Shown here: positions 27,229 through 35,223 of the stretch, piece after piece
How positions within the stretch are numbered: position 1 is the stretch's first letter
Layout of the letters: each line of letters begins with the position of its first letter
Source of the DNA: Micromonospora mirobrigensis
GTDB lineage: Bacteria; Actinomycetota; Actinomycetes; Mycobacteriales; Micromonosporaceae
Length of the DNA: 64,000 bases
NCBI RefSeq assembly: GCF_900091555.1
Contig: NZ_FMCX01000004.1
Coordinates: 310,001 to 374,000, forward strand
Direction of reading: 5' to 3'
Made by a program: the position numbers and the translations under genes
The notes under the pieces: model-generated
The model's input: only the letters and a program-made list of their open reading frames with translations
Databases searched by the model: none
Told to the model about the DNA's origin: nothing

Positions 27229-28645
27229 CCACCACCACCTGGTAGAGCGTGCGGGTGCCCGAGGGCAGCTCCAGGCGGCGTTCGACCCGGCCCCGCTCGG
27301 CGAGCAGCCGCTCGAACCGCTCCCGGTGGTAGTCGGGGAAGAGCCCGTCGGGCTTGTTGGCCAGCAGCCGGGCCGCCATCGGGTCGGCCGGGTCGACGAA
27401 CTCGACGACCAGCCGCCCACCCGGCGCGCACCAACCGGCCAGGCAGTCCACCACCTCGGGCAACGGCACGTTGCGGCCGATGGCGAGGTGGTGCACCAGC
27501 GCCAGGGCGAGCGTCACGTCGGCCCGCGCGGCGCGCGGGGTGAAACCGGCCCGCTCCACGCCCCGCCAGCCACCGCCGGGCGACGGGTCGGCGAGGTCCA
27601 TCACCAGCGGCAGGATCCGCTGTTCCCGCTCGGCGCGCAGCGCCCGGTAGAGCTCGTCGACCACCGCCGGGTCCTGCTCGACCGCGACCACGTAGCGGGC
27701 GTGCCGGGCGGCGAGGCGGGCGTACCGGCCGTCGTTGGCGCCCAGGTCGAGCACCAGCTCCGGTTCGCCGGTGACCGCGGTGGCCACGAACTGCTCCTTG
27801 GCCGCCCGGTCCTGCCCGGTGTAGCCGCAGGTGCGCTGGTAGTCGGCCCAGTGGCTGGCGCCGGGCCGGTGGTCCAGCCGGCGGACCAGCTTCTCCAGCC
27901 CGCGTACGGTGGCCAGCGCCAGTTCCCGGGAGTAGCCGGCGGCGCGCAGCTGGGAGCGCACGTCGGCGGTGGTGGCGCCGGAGTTGCGGCGTTGCATGGC
28001 GCCGTGCAGGTGCACGTGGGTCGGTACGCCGGGCAGCAGCCGCCGGGTGCCGCCGAAGATCCGCCGCATTTGCTCGGGTTCGATGCCGTCGACCCGGGCC
28101 CGCAGCAGCGGCTGGAAGTCCAGCCCCAGGTGGGCCTGGAGGAGCAGCGGATAGAGCAGGGTCTGGCAGAACTGCCGGTAGCCGGCCCAGGGTTCGCCGT
28201 CGCGGACCGGGGTGAACGAGCCGACGTCGATGAAGACCGGGTCGGCGCCGCGCCACTGGAGGTTGTACGCCGAACCGTCCTTGGTGGTGAAGCCGGCCGG
28301 CAGCGCGGCGCGCAGGATCTCCAGATGCAGCAGCGCGGCGTCGCGCAGCATCGAGAAGGACCACTCGTACGGGTGCGCCACGAACGGGATCCGCTCGTGG
28401 CGCAGCACCGCGGCCCAGGGCCGCCCGCTCTCCGGCAGCGGGCCGCCCGGCTCGACCTGTTCGGTGCGGCAGATCCGGCCGGCCGCCATCAGCGCCGGGA
28501 AGAACTCCGTGCCGGCCAGCGCCCGCCAGTCGGCGGCGGCCGTCTCGTCCAGCGCCCGCAGCACCTCGGCGCCGGCGTGGAAGACCCGGTTCGCCGGGTC
28601 ACGGAACGAGCCGGGTTCGACCCGTACGCTCTCGGGGATCCCCAT
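27221..28645 (-). CDS. Class I SAM-dependent methyltransferase with long N-terminal domain
   Basis: A 474-residue protein. The C-terminal half has the SAM-binding motif ELVLDLGANDGRYARLAA at about residues 290-307, the acidic strand end VVAVEQDP, and CAPGGRLVVEFVDP. The first 280 residues are specific to this subfamily, with FTTKDGSAYNLQWRGADPVFIDVGSFTP, and may recognise the acceptor. It lies between a 48-residue membrane peptide and the membrane phosphatase-like enzyme, all coupled, which suggests that the acceptor is an envelope glycolipid or polymer. That is inference. Confidence 0.8.
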   Translation of the reverse strand: MGIPESVRVEPGSFRDPANRVFHAGAEVLRALDETAAADWRALAGTEFFPALMAAGRICRTEQVEPGGPLPESGRPWAAVLRHERIPFVAHPYEWSFSMLRDAALLHLEILRAALPAGFTTKDGSAYNLQWRGADPVFIDVGSFTPVRDGEPWAGYRQFCQTLLYPLLLQAHLGLDFQPLLRARVDGIEPEQMRRIFGGTRRLLPGVPTHVHLHGAMQRRNSGATTADVRSQLRAAGYSRELALATVRGLEKLVRRLDHRPGASHWADYQRTCGYTGQDRAAKEQFVATAVTGEPELVLDLGANDGRYARLAARHARYVVAVEQDPAVVDELYRALRAEREQRILPLVMDLADPSPGGGWRGVERAGFTPRAARADVTLALALVHHLAIGRNVPLPEVVDCLAGWCAPGGRLVVEFVDPADPMAARLLANKPDGLFPDYHRERFERLLAERGRVERRLELPSGTRTLYQVVVGG

Positions 28646-28654
28646 CGGCCCGGC

Positions 28655-28801
28655 TCAGCCGTGGTCGGTGGGCTGCCGACGGAACCGGGCGACCAGCCGG
28701 CGCCAGTAGAGCTTGGCGGCGACCGCCGCACCGGCAACTCCGCCGACCACCGCCTGCACGATCAGGCTGCCGGACCCCGCGTCCAGGTAGGCCAGGTGCA
28801 T
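28655..28801 (-). CDS. 48-residue membrane peptide heading the methyltransferase operon
   Basis: ATG at 28801 with GGAGAGGAG nine bases upstream, stop at 28655. The product starts MHLAYLDAGSGSLIVQAVVG, continues as a Gly/Ala-rich membrane helix, then KLYWRRLVARFRR and a polar tail. The YLDPGSGSL-like start and single helix are typical of small actinobacterial proteins found beside this methyltransferase/phosphatase pair. It may help assemble them in the membrane. The gap to the methyltransferase is 9 bases. Confidence 0.8.
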   Translation of the reverse strand: MHLAYLDAGSGSLIVQAVVGGVAGAAVAAKLYWRRLVARFRRQPTDHG

Positions 28802-28872
28802 CACCGACCGCTCCTCTCCCTCGCCGTCGTGGAAGCCCGGCGGGAACGGACCACGCCGCGAGGCGTTGATGA

Positions 28873-28901
28873 CCGTTAAGCCGGGATTGTCTACTTGTCA
28901 C
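28873..28901 (-). promoter_or_regulatory. Housekeeping-type promoter of the 28801-25180 operon
   Basis: Reading the minus strand, GTGACA (28901-28896), a 17-base spacer and TAACGG (28878-28873). Spacing and hexamers fit a HrdB-type promoter, with transcription starting about 65 bases before the ATG at 28801. Confidence 0.5.
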
Positions 28902-29000
28902 CGTAGCCGTCCGCACTGCGCCGTGAAGGTCGCACCCGGCACACCACCCGTCCGATTCGTTCAAGACCGCACCGCCGTGCCGCGGGTAGCGTCCCGACCC

Positions 29001-29510
29001 ATGGCACCTCACCTCGACCTGCTCGGCAGCGTGGTCACCGACATGGCCCGTACGCTGGACTTCTACCGCCGACTCGGCCTGCCCGTACCGCCCGGTGCGG
29101 AGTCCGAGGCGCACGTGGAGATCACTCTGCCGAACGGGCTCCGGCTGGCCTGGGACACGGCGGAGATGGTCCGCGGCTTCCACCCGAACTGGACGGCGCC
29201 GACCGGCAGCCCCCGGGCCGCCCTGGCCTTCCGGTGCGCCGACCCGGCGGAGGTGGACCGGTACTGGGCGGAGTTGACCGAGGCCGGCCACCACGGCGAA
29301 CTGCCGCCGTGGGACGCCTTCTGGGGCCAGCGGTACGCGGTGCTGCACGACCCCGACGGCAACGGCGTCGACCTGTTCGCCGCTGGGCGGCGACTGAGCG
29401 GCGCGGTGTCCCGCGGGCGACGGGCCGCGGATCAGCCGCCGAGCAACGCCCGCGGCGGCACCCCCGCCAGGTCACAGACGTCCCGGGTGAGGTGCGCCTG
29501 GTCGGCGTAA
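29001..29510 (+). CDS. VOC-family (glyoxalase/bleomycin-resistance fold) protein
   Basis: A 169-residue protein. Residues 1-130 are one complete VOC module with two beta-alpha-beta-beta-beta repeats: LLGSVVTDMARTLDFYRRLGL, HVEITLPNGLRLAWDT, ALAFRCADPAEVDRYWAEL and QRYAVLHDPDGNGVDLFAA. Metal or ligand contacts cannot be assigned. After GVDLFAA, where such proteins normally end, 35 more residues of low-complexity Arg/Pro/Ser sequence run on, overlapping the convergent AraC-type gene by 79 bases. This suggests the original stop has been lost. The ATG at 29001 has no strong ribosome site. Confidence 0.75.
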   Translation: MAPHLDLLGSVVTDMARTLDFYRRLGLPVPPGAESEAHVEITLPNGLRLAWDTAEMVRGFHPNWTAPTGSPRAALAFRCADPAEVDRYWAELTEAGHHGELPPWDAFWGQRYAVLHDPDGNGVDLFAAGRRLSGAVSRGRRAADQPPSNARGGTPARSQTSRVRCAWSA

Positions 29511-29929
29511 CCGGTGCGGGCGGCCACCCGCGGGCCGAGCGGGTCCGGACCACCGGCGGCGGTGAGCCGGCCGGCGGCCACCGCGGTCAGCGCGGCGCCG
29601 GTCGGCCGGTCGCCCAACCGCTCGGCGACCTCACCGGCCGCCCGGCCCCAGAGCGCCTCCAACGGCACCCGGCGGTCCCGCAGCTCGTCGGCGGGAACGC
29701 CGAACACGGCGGGCCCGACGCCCGGCGGCAGCCGGAGTCCGGTCCAGCGCTCCCCCGGCGCGGACGAGCTCAGGTGTGCCCTGCGGTCCGGGCCGGCCAC
29801 CAGCAGCCCGCGACGGCTGGACCAGAGCAGGTCCAGGCAGCCGTCGGGCAGCACCCGCGTCGGCGCGCCCGCACCGCAACTGGTCCAGAGCACCGCGCCG
29901 ACGATCCCGGCCGGCCGTTCCCGATACAC
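29432..29929 (-). CDS. AraC-type regulator with an incomplete DNA-binding domain
   Basis: About 165 residues from a GTG at 29929 (VYRERPAGIVGAVLWT); an ATG at 30013 would add 28 residues. The N-terminal ligand domain is of the DUF6597 type, with RVLPDGCLDLLWSSRRGLLVAGPD. The C terminus VAARTGYADQAHLTRDVCDLAGVPPRALLG is the second helix-turn-helix of an AraC domain. The first helix-turn-helix and linking helix, about 50-60 residues normally between GGPDPL and this segment, are absent without a frame break. It is therefore an in-frame deletion and probably cannot bind DNA normally. Confidence 0.7.
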   Translation of the reverse strand: MYRERPAGIVGAVLWTSCGAGAPTRVLPDGCLDLLWSSRRGLLVAGPDRRAHLSSSAPGERWTGLRLPPGVGPAVFGVPADELRDRRVPLEALWGRAAGEVAERLGDRPTGAALTAVAAGRLTAAGGPDPLGPRVAARTGYADQAHLTRDVCDLAGVPPRALLGG

Positions 29930-30027
29930 CCCTCCCAGCCTGCCACGCCACCACTGGCGCACGGCGGAGGCGCCAGGGGCGTGACGCTCGGCGGCTTCAC
30001 GGGTTTTCTTCATCCGGAACGGCCCTT

Positions 30028-30095
30028 TCGACCTGATGGCACGAACGACTCATCCCCTCGGAGGCGCGGCTGAGTCGGCTACGCCATCAGGTCGA
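30028..30095. repeat. 68-bp nested inverted repeat, probable terminator
   Basis: Outer arms of 13 bases (30028-30040 and 30083-30095, TCGACCTGATGGC and complement) and inner arms of 7 bases (CGACTCA 30046-30052, TGAGTCG 30071-30077) share one centre at 30061/30062, separated by symmetric 5-base internal loops. It lies beyond the end of the 35941-30171 operon and before the AraC-like gene, which fits a terminator. Confidence 0.65.
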
Positions 30096-30170
30096 GAGCA
30101 GACCGCGGGTAACGCCTTGGCCGGCTGCCGCACCGGTCCCCCGACCCAACCACGGCCGGCACGGGACCGG

Positions 30171-31397
30171 TCAGCGGCGGTGGTGCATGGCGAGGCGGAG
30201 CAGGGCGAAGCGCAGCGCCGTAGCGGCCAGGTTCGCCACCACCAGGACCAGCAGCTCCACCGGGCGCGGTGGGCTCGCCACCACCAGGTGCAGCCCGGCC
30301 AGCGACCCGCTGGTCAGCGCCAGGCCCAGCCCGAAGGCGAGCAGACCCTGCAGGTGGTGGCGGCCGGCGTCGCGGCGCCCGCTGATGCCGAAGGTCAGCC
30401 GCCGGTTCGCCGCCGTGTTCGCCACGGCGGTGAGCAGCAGCGCCAGCAGGTTCGCCGGTTGCGCCCCGAGCGCGCCCCGGGCCGCCACGAACAGCGCGAG
30501 GTACGCCAGCGTGCTGGCCACCCCGATCGCGGCGAACCGGGCCAGCTGTCGGGGCAGCCCGACCGGCACCTGCGCCGGCGGGGCGGCAAGCGGCGCCCGG
30601 CCGAGCTGCTCGCGCAGCCGCCGCAGTGGCAGCGCCCCGGTGAGCAGGGCCCGGCCGAGCCGGCCGATGCCGCGCAGGTCGGCCAGGACGGTGGGAACGA
30701 TCTCCACCCGGCTGTCCGGGTCGTCCACCCAGTCCACCGGCACCTCGTGGATGCGCAGCCCGGTCCGCTGCGCCAGCACCAGCAGCTCGGTGTCGAAGAA
30801 CCAGCCGGTGTCCTCCACCAGCGGCAGCAGCTGCGCCGCCACGTCGCCCCGGATCGCCTTGAAGCCGCACTGCGCGTCGGAGAAGCGGGCCGCCAGCGCG
30901 CCGCGCAGCAGCAGGTTGTAGCCCCGGGAGAGCACTTCCCGCTTCGCGCCGCGCACCACCCGGGAGGTACGCGCCAGCCGGGTGCCGATGGCCAGGTCGG
31001 AGTGCCCGGAGATCAGCGGCGCGACCAGCGGCAGTAGCGCGGCCAGGTCGGTGGAGAGGTCCACGTCCAGGTACGCCAGCACCGGCGCGTCCGAGGCGCC
31101 CCAGACCGCCCGCAGAGCGCGGCCCCGACCCTTCTCGGCCAGGTGCCGCACCCGCACGTGCGGCAGCTCGGCGGCGAGCGAATCGGCGACGGCCAGGGTC
31201 GCGTCGACGCTGGCGTTGTCCGCCACGGTGATCCGGAACGGGTACGGGAAGTGCTCACTCAGGTGCGCGTGCAGCCGGCGTACGCAGGGCCCGAGGTCGG
31301 ACTCCTCGTTGTGGACGGGGACCACCACGTCGAGCACCACGGTGGGGGCCTGCGCCGCGACGTCGACCGCCGGGCGTCCCTGCGGGGAACGGATCAT
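30171..31397 (-). CDS. Bifunctional GT2 glycosyltransferase / GtrA-like membrane protein
   Basis: A 408-residue protein. Residues 20-250 are a GT2 domain of the dolichyl-phosphate-sugar synthase type: VVLDVVVPVHNEESDLGPCV, ITVADNASVDATLAVADSLA, the DXD-like YLDVDLSTDL, and DAQCGFKAIRGDVA. Residues 285-408 form a GtrA domain of four membrane helices (RFAAIGVASTLAYLALFVAA onward). Such fusions make a polyprenyl-phosphate sugar and help flip it for use by a GT39/GT-C enzyme. The partner is the gene immediately upstream, with only a 3-base gap. Confidence 0.88.
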   Translation of the reverse strand: MIRSPQGRPAVDVAAQAPTVVLDVVVPVHNEESDLGPCVRRLHAHLSEHFPYPFRITVADNASVDATLAVADSLAAELPHVRVRHLAEKGRGRALRAVWGASDAPVLAYLDVDLSTDLAALLPLVAPLISGHSDLAIGTRLARTSRVVRGAKREVLSRGYNLLLRGALAARFSDAQCGFKAIRGDVAAQLLPLVEDTGWFFDTELLVLAQRTGLRIHEVPVDWVDDPDSRVEIVPTVLADLRGIGRLGRALLTGALPLRRLREQLGRAPLAAPPAQVPVGLPRQLARFAAIGVASTLAYLALFVAARGALGAQPANLLALLLTAVANTAANRRLTFGISGRRDAGRHHLQGLLAFGLGLALTSGSLAGLHLVVASPPRPVELLVLVVANLAATALRFALLRLAMHHRR

Positions 31398-31400
31398 GGC

Positions 31401-33668
31401 TCAGCCCTGCTTTCCGCTGCTCAGGTCGTAGACGGTGACACCGTCCACTGTGGTGGACTCGAAGTTCTCCGCCACCCAGGTGGCGATCTCCTGCGACGTG
31501 GAGCTGCCGCCGTTGGCCCGGAATCCGCCGCCGCCGACGAACCAGTGGATCCGCCCGTCGGCGACGTACGCCTGGAACCCGGCCAGGGTCGGGGACGGGT
31601 CGCTGCCGTTGAAGCCGCCGATCGCCATCACCGGCTCGCCGGTGGCCAACTGGTAGCCGGAGGCGTTGTTCGAGCCGACGGTCGCCGCCACCCAGGTGTA
31701 CGCGTCGGCGTCGGCGGTGAGCAGCGCCCGCAGCTCGGCGCTGGGCTCACGGGCGTCGAGCAGCCCACCCATGCCGCCCCGCCGGCCCCCACCGGGCATC
31801 CCGCCCGGCAGGCCGGGAAGCTGCCCGCCGCCGTTCTGCCCGCTTCCATTCGGTCCGCTGCCGTTCTGCCCGCCGCCGTTCGGTCCGCCCGGGAAGCCGG
31901 GGAACTGGCCACCACCCGGGAAACCGGGGAACTGGCCACTGCCCGGACCACCGGGGAACCGACCGCCGCCGGGGAATTCCGGGAACTCCCCCGCCTGCCC
32001 TCGGCCGTCCCGGCCGGGGAGGCCACCGCCGGGGAAGCCGCCCCGGCCCGGGCCGAAGGCGCCCTCGACGAAGGGGCCAGCGGTCGGGATGGCGCCGGTG
32101 TGCGGGGTGGCTGCCGTCTGCGCCGCGTACGCCGCCGGGCCGGCCAGCGCCGCCGCCGCGCCCAGCACCAGGGCCAGCGGGACCACCCGCCGGGCCAGCC
32201 GGACGGTGAGCAGCAGCAGCGCCGCCGCGACCAGACCTGCGACCAGCACGACGGTGCGCAGCCAGGGGTACCAGTCGGGGCTGCGACCGAGCAGCCGCCA
32301 GGACCACCATGCGGTGACCGCGAGGGTGAGCGCCAGCACCGCCGTGGCGGCAGCGGCACGGCCGCTCCCCCGCCGGGGATCGGGATCCGTCGGCGGGACG
32401 CCGTCCACCGGGCCGGTGCCGCCGGCCGGGACCGTACGGCCCGCCGGTCGCTCGCGCTCGCGCCAGAGCAGGACCACCCCGATGCCGACCAACGCGCCGA
32501 CGGCCGGGGCGAGCGCCACCGTGTAGTACGCGTGGAAGATCCCGGACATGAAGCTGAACACCAGCCCGGTCCCCAGCAGCCAACCGCCCCAGAGCAGCAG
32601 CCCGGCCCGGGTGCGGTCGGTGCGGGCCGCCCGCCCGGCGAGCAGCAGCCCGGCGACCAGCAGGATCAGCGCGGCCGGCAGCAGCCAGGAGATCTGCCCG
32701 CCGACCTCGGTGTCGAACATCCGCAGCCAGCCGGCCTGCCCGGAGAACGGGCTGCCACCTCCGCCCATCGGTCCGCCGCCGACGCTGCCCTCCTCGTCGC
32801 CGGTGATCCGGCCCAACCCGTTGTAGCCGAGGGTCAGCTCCAGGACGCTGTCGTGCTGCGATCCGCCCACGTACGGCCGGGCGCTCGCCGGGACCAGCTC
32901 GACGATCGCCACCCACCAACCGCCGGCCACCAGCAGGGCCAGCCCGGCCAGCAGCAGCTGGCGGATCCGCCGCCACAACCCGGTCGGCGCGGCCAGCAGA
33001 TAGACCCCGGCGAGGACGGGGACCACCAGGAAAGCCTGGAGCATCTTGGTGAGGAAGCCGAGGCCGACCAGCGCGCCGGCCAGCACGATCCACCGGGTGC
33101 CGGCCCTCTCCACCGCCCGCACCGTGGCGTACGCGGCGAGCACCAGCAGCAGCACCAGCAGGGCGTCGGGGTTGTTGAACCGGAACATCAGCGTGGCGAC
33201 CGGGGTGAGCGCGAGGACCGCGCCGGCGACCAGCCCGGCGACCGGCCCGTACCAGCGGCGGACGGCGGCGAACAGGGCCCCGACCGTGGCCACCCCGAGC
33301 AGCGCCTGCGGCACCAGGATCGACCAGGTGCTCAGCCCGAAGACGCGTACCGACAGGGCCATCAGCCACAGCGAGGCGGGGGTCTTGTCCACCGTGATCG
33401 AGTTCGCCGCGTCGGACGAGCCGTAGAAGAACGCCTTCCAGCTCTGCGACCCGGCCTGCACGGCCGCCGAGTAGAACGAGTTGGCCCAGCCCGACCCGCC
33501 CAGTCCCCACAGGTAGAGCAGCCCGGTGCCGAGCAGCAGGGCCGCCAGCGCCGGCCGGACCCAGGCCGGATCGCGGCGGGGTGGGGCGGGTTCGACGGGT
33601 ACGGGCGTCGGCGGGGTCTGCGCCGCCGGGCCGTCCGGCGCGGTCAGCAGGCTCTCGGTTCTGTCCAT
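31401..33668 (-). CDS. GT39-type (ArnT/PMT-like) membrane glycosyltransferase
   Basis: A 755-residue GT-C enzyme with about 12 membrane segments from residue 38 on. It has the first-loop acidic site region WANSFYSAAVQAGSQSWKAFF, then DKTPASLWLMALSVRVFGL and RFNNPDALLVLLLVLAAYA, as in actinobacterial ArnT-like mannosyltransferases. It uses a polyprenyl-phosphate sugar outside the membrane. Residues of about 531-633 are a Gly/Pro/Phe/Gln-rich low-complexity tract, followed by a 122-residue soluble end (FQAYVADGRIHWFVGGGG). The start is the ATG at 33668. It belongs to the operon with the upstream two-component genes. Confidence 0.85.
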   Translation of the reverse strand: MDRTESLLTAPDGPAAQTPPTPVPVEPAPPRRDPAWVRPALAALLLGTGLLYLWGLGGSGWANSFYSAAVQAGSQSWKAFFYGSSDAANSITVDKTPASLWLMALSVRVFGLSTWSILVPQALLGVATVGALFAAVRRWYGPVAGLVAGAVLALTPVATLMFRFNNPDALLVLLLVLAAYATVRAVERAGTRWIVLAGALVGLGFLTKMLQAFLVVPVLAGVYLLAAPTGLWRRIRQLLLAGLALLVAGGWWVAIVELVPASARPYVGGSQHDSVLELTLGYNGLGRITGDEEGSVGGGPMGGGGSPFSGQAGWLRMFDTEVGGQISWLLPAALILLVAGLLLAGRAARTDRTRAGLLLWGGWLLGTGLVFSFMSGIFHAYYTVALAPAVGALVGIGVVLLWRERERPAGRTVPAGGTGPVDGVPPTDPDPRRGSGRAAAATAVLALTLAVTAWWSWRLLGRSPDWYPWLRTVVLVAGLVAAALLLLTVRLARRVVPLALVLGAAAALAGPAAYAAQTAATPHTGAIPTAGPFVEGAFGPGRGGFPGGGLPGRDGRGQAGEFPEFPGGGRFPGGPGSGQFPGFPGGGQFPGFPGGPNGGGQNGSGPNGSGQNGGGQLPGLPGGMPGGGRRGGMGGLLDAREPSAELRALLTADADAYTWVAATVGSNNASGYQLATGEPVMAIGGFNGSDPSPTLAGFQAYVADGRIHWFVGGGGFRANGGSSTSQEIATWVAENFESTTVDGVTVYDLSSGKQG
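31785..32060. repeat. Degenerate tandem repeats encoding a Gly/Pro-rich tract
   Basis: Inside the GT39 gene, short units such as GGGGAACTGGCCAC and variants recur. On the coding strand they give repeats of FPGFPGGGQ, GQNGSGPNG and FPGGGRFPGG. The region is likely to vary in length between strains by slippage. Confidence 0.75.
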
Positions 33669-33720
33669 GCCGGGAAGCCTCGGCGAGGTTCTTGTCCCCG
33701 CCCCATGATCGGGCTGTGGG

Positions 33721-35223
33721 TCAGCTGTGGCCTGCCGGCAGCCGGACCGTGAAGACGGTCCGCCCGGGTTCGCTGTCCAGCGTGACGATGCCGTGGTGGG
33801 CCTCCACGACGGCCGCCACGATGGCCAGGCCGAGGCCGGTGCTGCCGTGTTCCCGGGACCGGGAGCTGTCGCCGCGGGCGAACCGCTCGAAGACCTCCCC
33901 TCGCAGCTCCGGGGGCACACCGGGGCCGTCGTCGGCCACGCCGACCTCCACCGCGCCGTCCGCCCGGGCCAGCCGGGTGGTCACCGTGGTGCCGGGCGGG
34001 GTGTGCACCCGGGCGTTGGCCAGCAGGTTCGCCACCACCTGGTGCAGGCGTACGGCGTCGCCCGGGACGTCGAGCGCCTCGTCGGGCAGGTCGAGCTGCC
34101 AGCGGTGCTCGGGGCCGGCGACGTGCGCGTCGGCGACCGCCTCGACGACCAGCGCGGTGAGGTCGACCGGTCCGGTGGCCAGCGGCCGGCCGGCGTCCAA
34201 CCGGGCGAGCAGCAGCAGGTCGTCGACGAGGCTGGTCATCCGGGTGCTGGCCGACTCGACCCGGCTCAGCGCCAGCGCCACGTCCGGTGGGACCCGGTCC
34301 CGGCCGCGCCGGGCCACCTCGGCGTAGCCGCGGATGGCGGCCAGCGGCGTACGCAGCTCGTGGCTGGCGTCGGCGACGAACTGGCGTACCCGGGTCTCGC
34401 TGGCCTGCCGGGCGGCGAGCGCGGCGGCGACGTGCCCGAGCAGCCGGTTCAGCGACGCCCCCACCCGCCCCACCTCGGTACGCGGGTCGGTGTCGGCGTC
34501 GGGCACCCGCACCGACAGCGCCACCTCGCCCCGGTCCAGGGGCAGCTCGGTGACCCGCACGGCGGTGCCGGCGACCCGGTTGAGCGGGCGCAGCGTGGCC
34601 CGGACGATCAGCGCGCCGAGGCTGCCGGCGATCAGCAGCCCGGCCGTGACCACCCCGGCCTGGGCGACGACCATCCACATGACGGTCTCCTGCGCCTGGG
34701 CCAGCGGGATCGCGAAGATCAGCACGTCGCCGTCGTCGACCTTCCGCGCCACCGCGCGGTAGTCCCCCCGGTCGCCCACCTCGACCGTGCGCGGCTCACC
34801 GTCGGGGGCGACCCGGGCCAGCGCGGCGACGTCACCGGCGGGCAGCTCCTCGGCCGGCCCGGAGGCGGTGCGTACCCGGACGGAGGTGACCACGCCACCG
34901 GTCAGCTTGACGGCGAGCGAGTCCGGCGGGAAGCCGGGAGGAGGCTCGAGCGCGCGCCCCTCCTGACGCATCTGCCGCTCGACGAACTGGCGGTACCAGG
35001 CGGGCGGCCCGTCCTGCCGGCCGCCGGCGTTGTCCATGGTGAGCTGGCGGTCCACCTGGGCGATCAGGAAGTGCCGCAGGGCCACCGTGGTGAGCCCGCC
35101 GATGCCGACGCTGACCAGGGCGAGCAGCGCCACCACGGAGAGGACCAGGCGCCGGCGCAGGGACCAGCCGGCCAGCCACCGGCGCAGCCGGCCGGCGAGG
35201 TCACTCCGCCGGTTTGAGGACAT
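33721..35223 (-). CDS. HAMP-domain sensor histidine kinase
   Basis: A 500-residue membrane kinase. It has TM1 at about residues 25-47, a 130-residue extracellular sensor domain, TM2 at about 182-208, then HAMP (LRPLNRVAGTAVRVTEL), HisKA with phospho-acceptor His288 in FVADASHELRTPLAAIRGY, and an HATPase domain with N box VVANLLANARVHTPPG, G1 VADDGPGVPPEL and G2 HGSTGLGLAIV. The layout matches the MprB/TcrY type. It overlaps the response regulator gene by 23 bases and precedes two envelope glycosyltransferases, suggesting that it senses envelope state. Confidence 0.93.
   Translation of the reverse strand: MSSNRRSDLAGRLRRWLAGWSLRRRLVLSVVALLALVSVGIGGLTTVALRHFLIAQVDRQLTMDNAGGRQDGPPAWYRQFVERQMRQEGRALEPPPGFPPDSLAVKLTGGVVTSVRVRTASGPAEELPAGDVAALARVAPDGEPRTVEVGDRGDYRAVARKVDDGDVLIFAIPLAQAQETVMWMVVAQAGVVTAGLLIAGSLGALIVRATLRPLNRVAGTAVRVTELPLDRGEVALSVRVPDADTDPRTEVGRVGASLNRLLGHVAAALAARQASETRVRQFVADASHELRTPLAAIRGYAEVARRGRDRVPPDVALALSRVESASTRMTSLVDDLLLLARLDAGRPLATGPVDLTALVVEAVADAHVAGPEHRWQLDLPDEALDVPGDAVRLHQVVANLLANARVHTPPGTTVTTRLARADGAVEVGVADDGPGVPPELRGEVFERFARGDSSRSREHGSTGLGLAIVAAVVEAHHGIVTLDSEPGRTVFTVRLPAGHS

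Noticed and set aside
31750..32070. CRISPR-like or minisatellite array
   Set aside because: The repeats are short, degenerate and in frame inside the GT39 gene; they encode Gly/Pro repeats and have no regular spacers.
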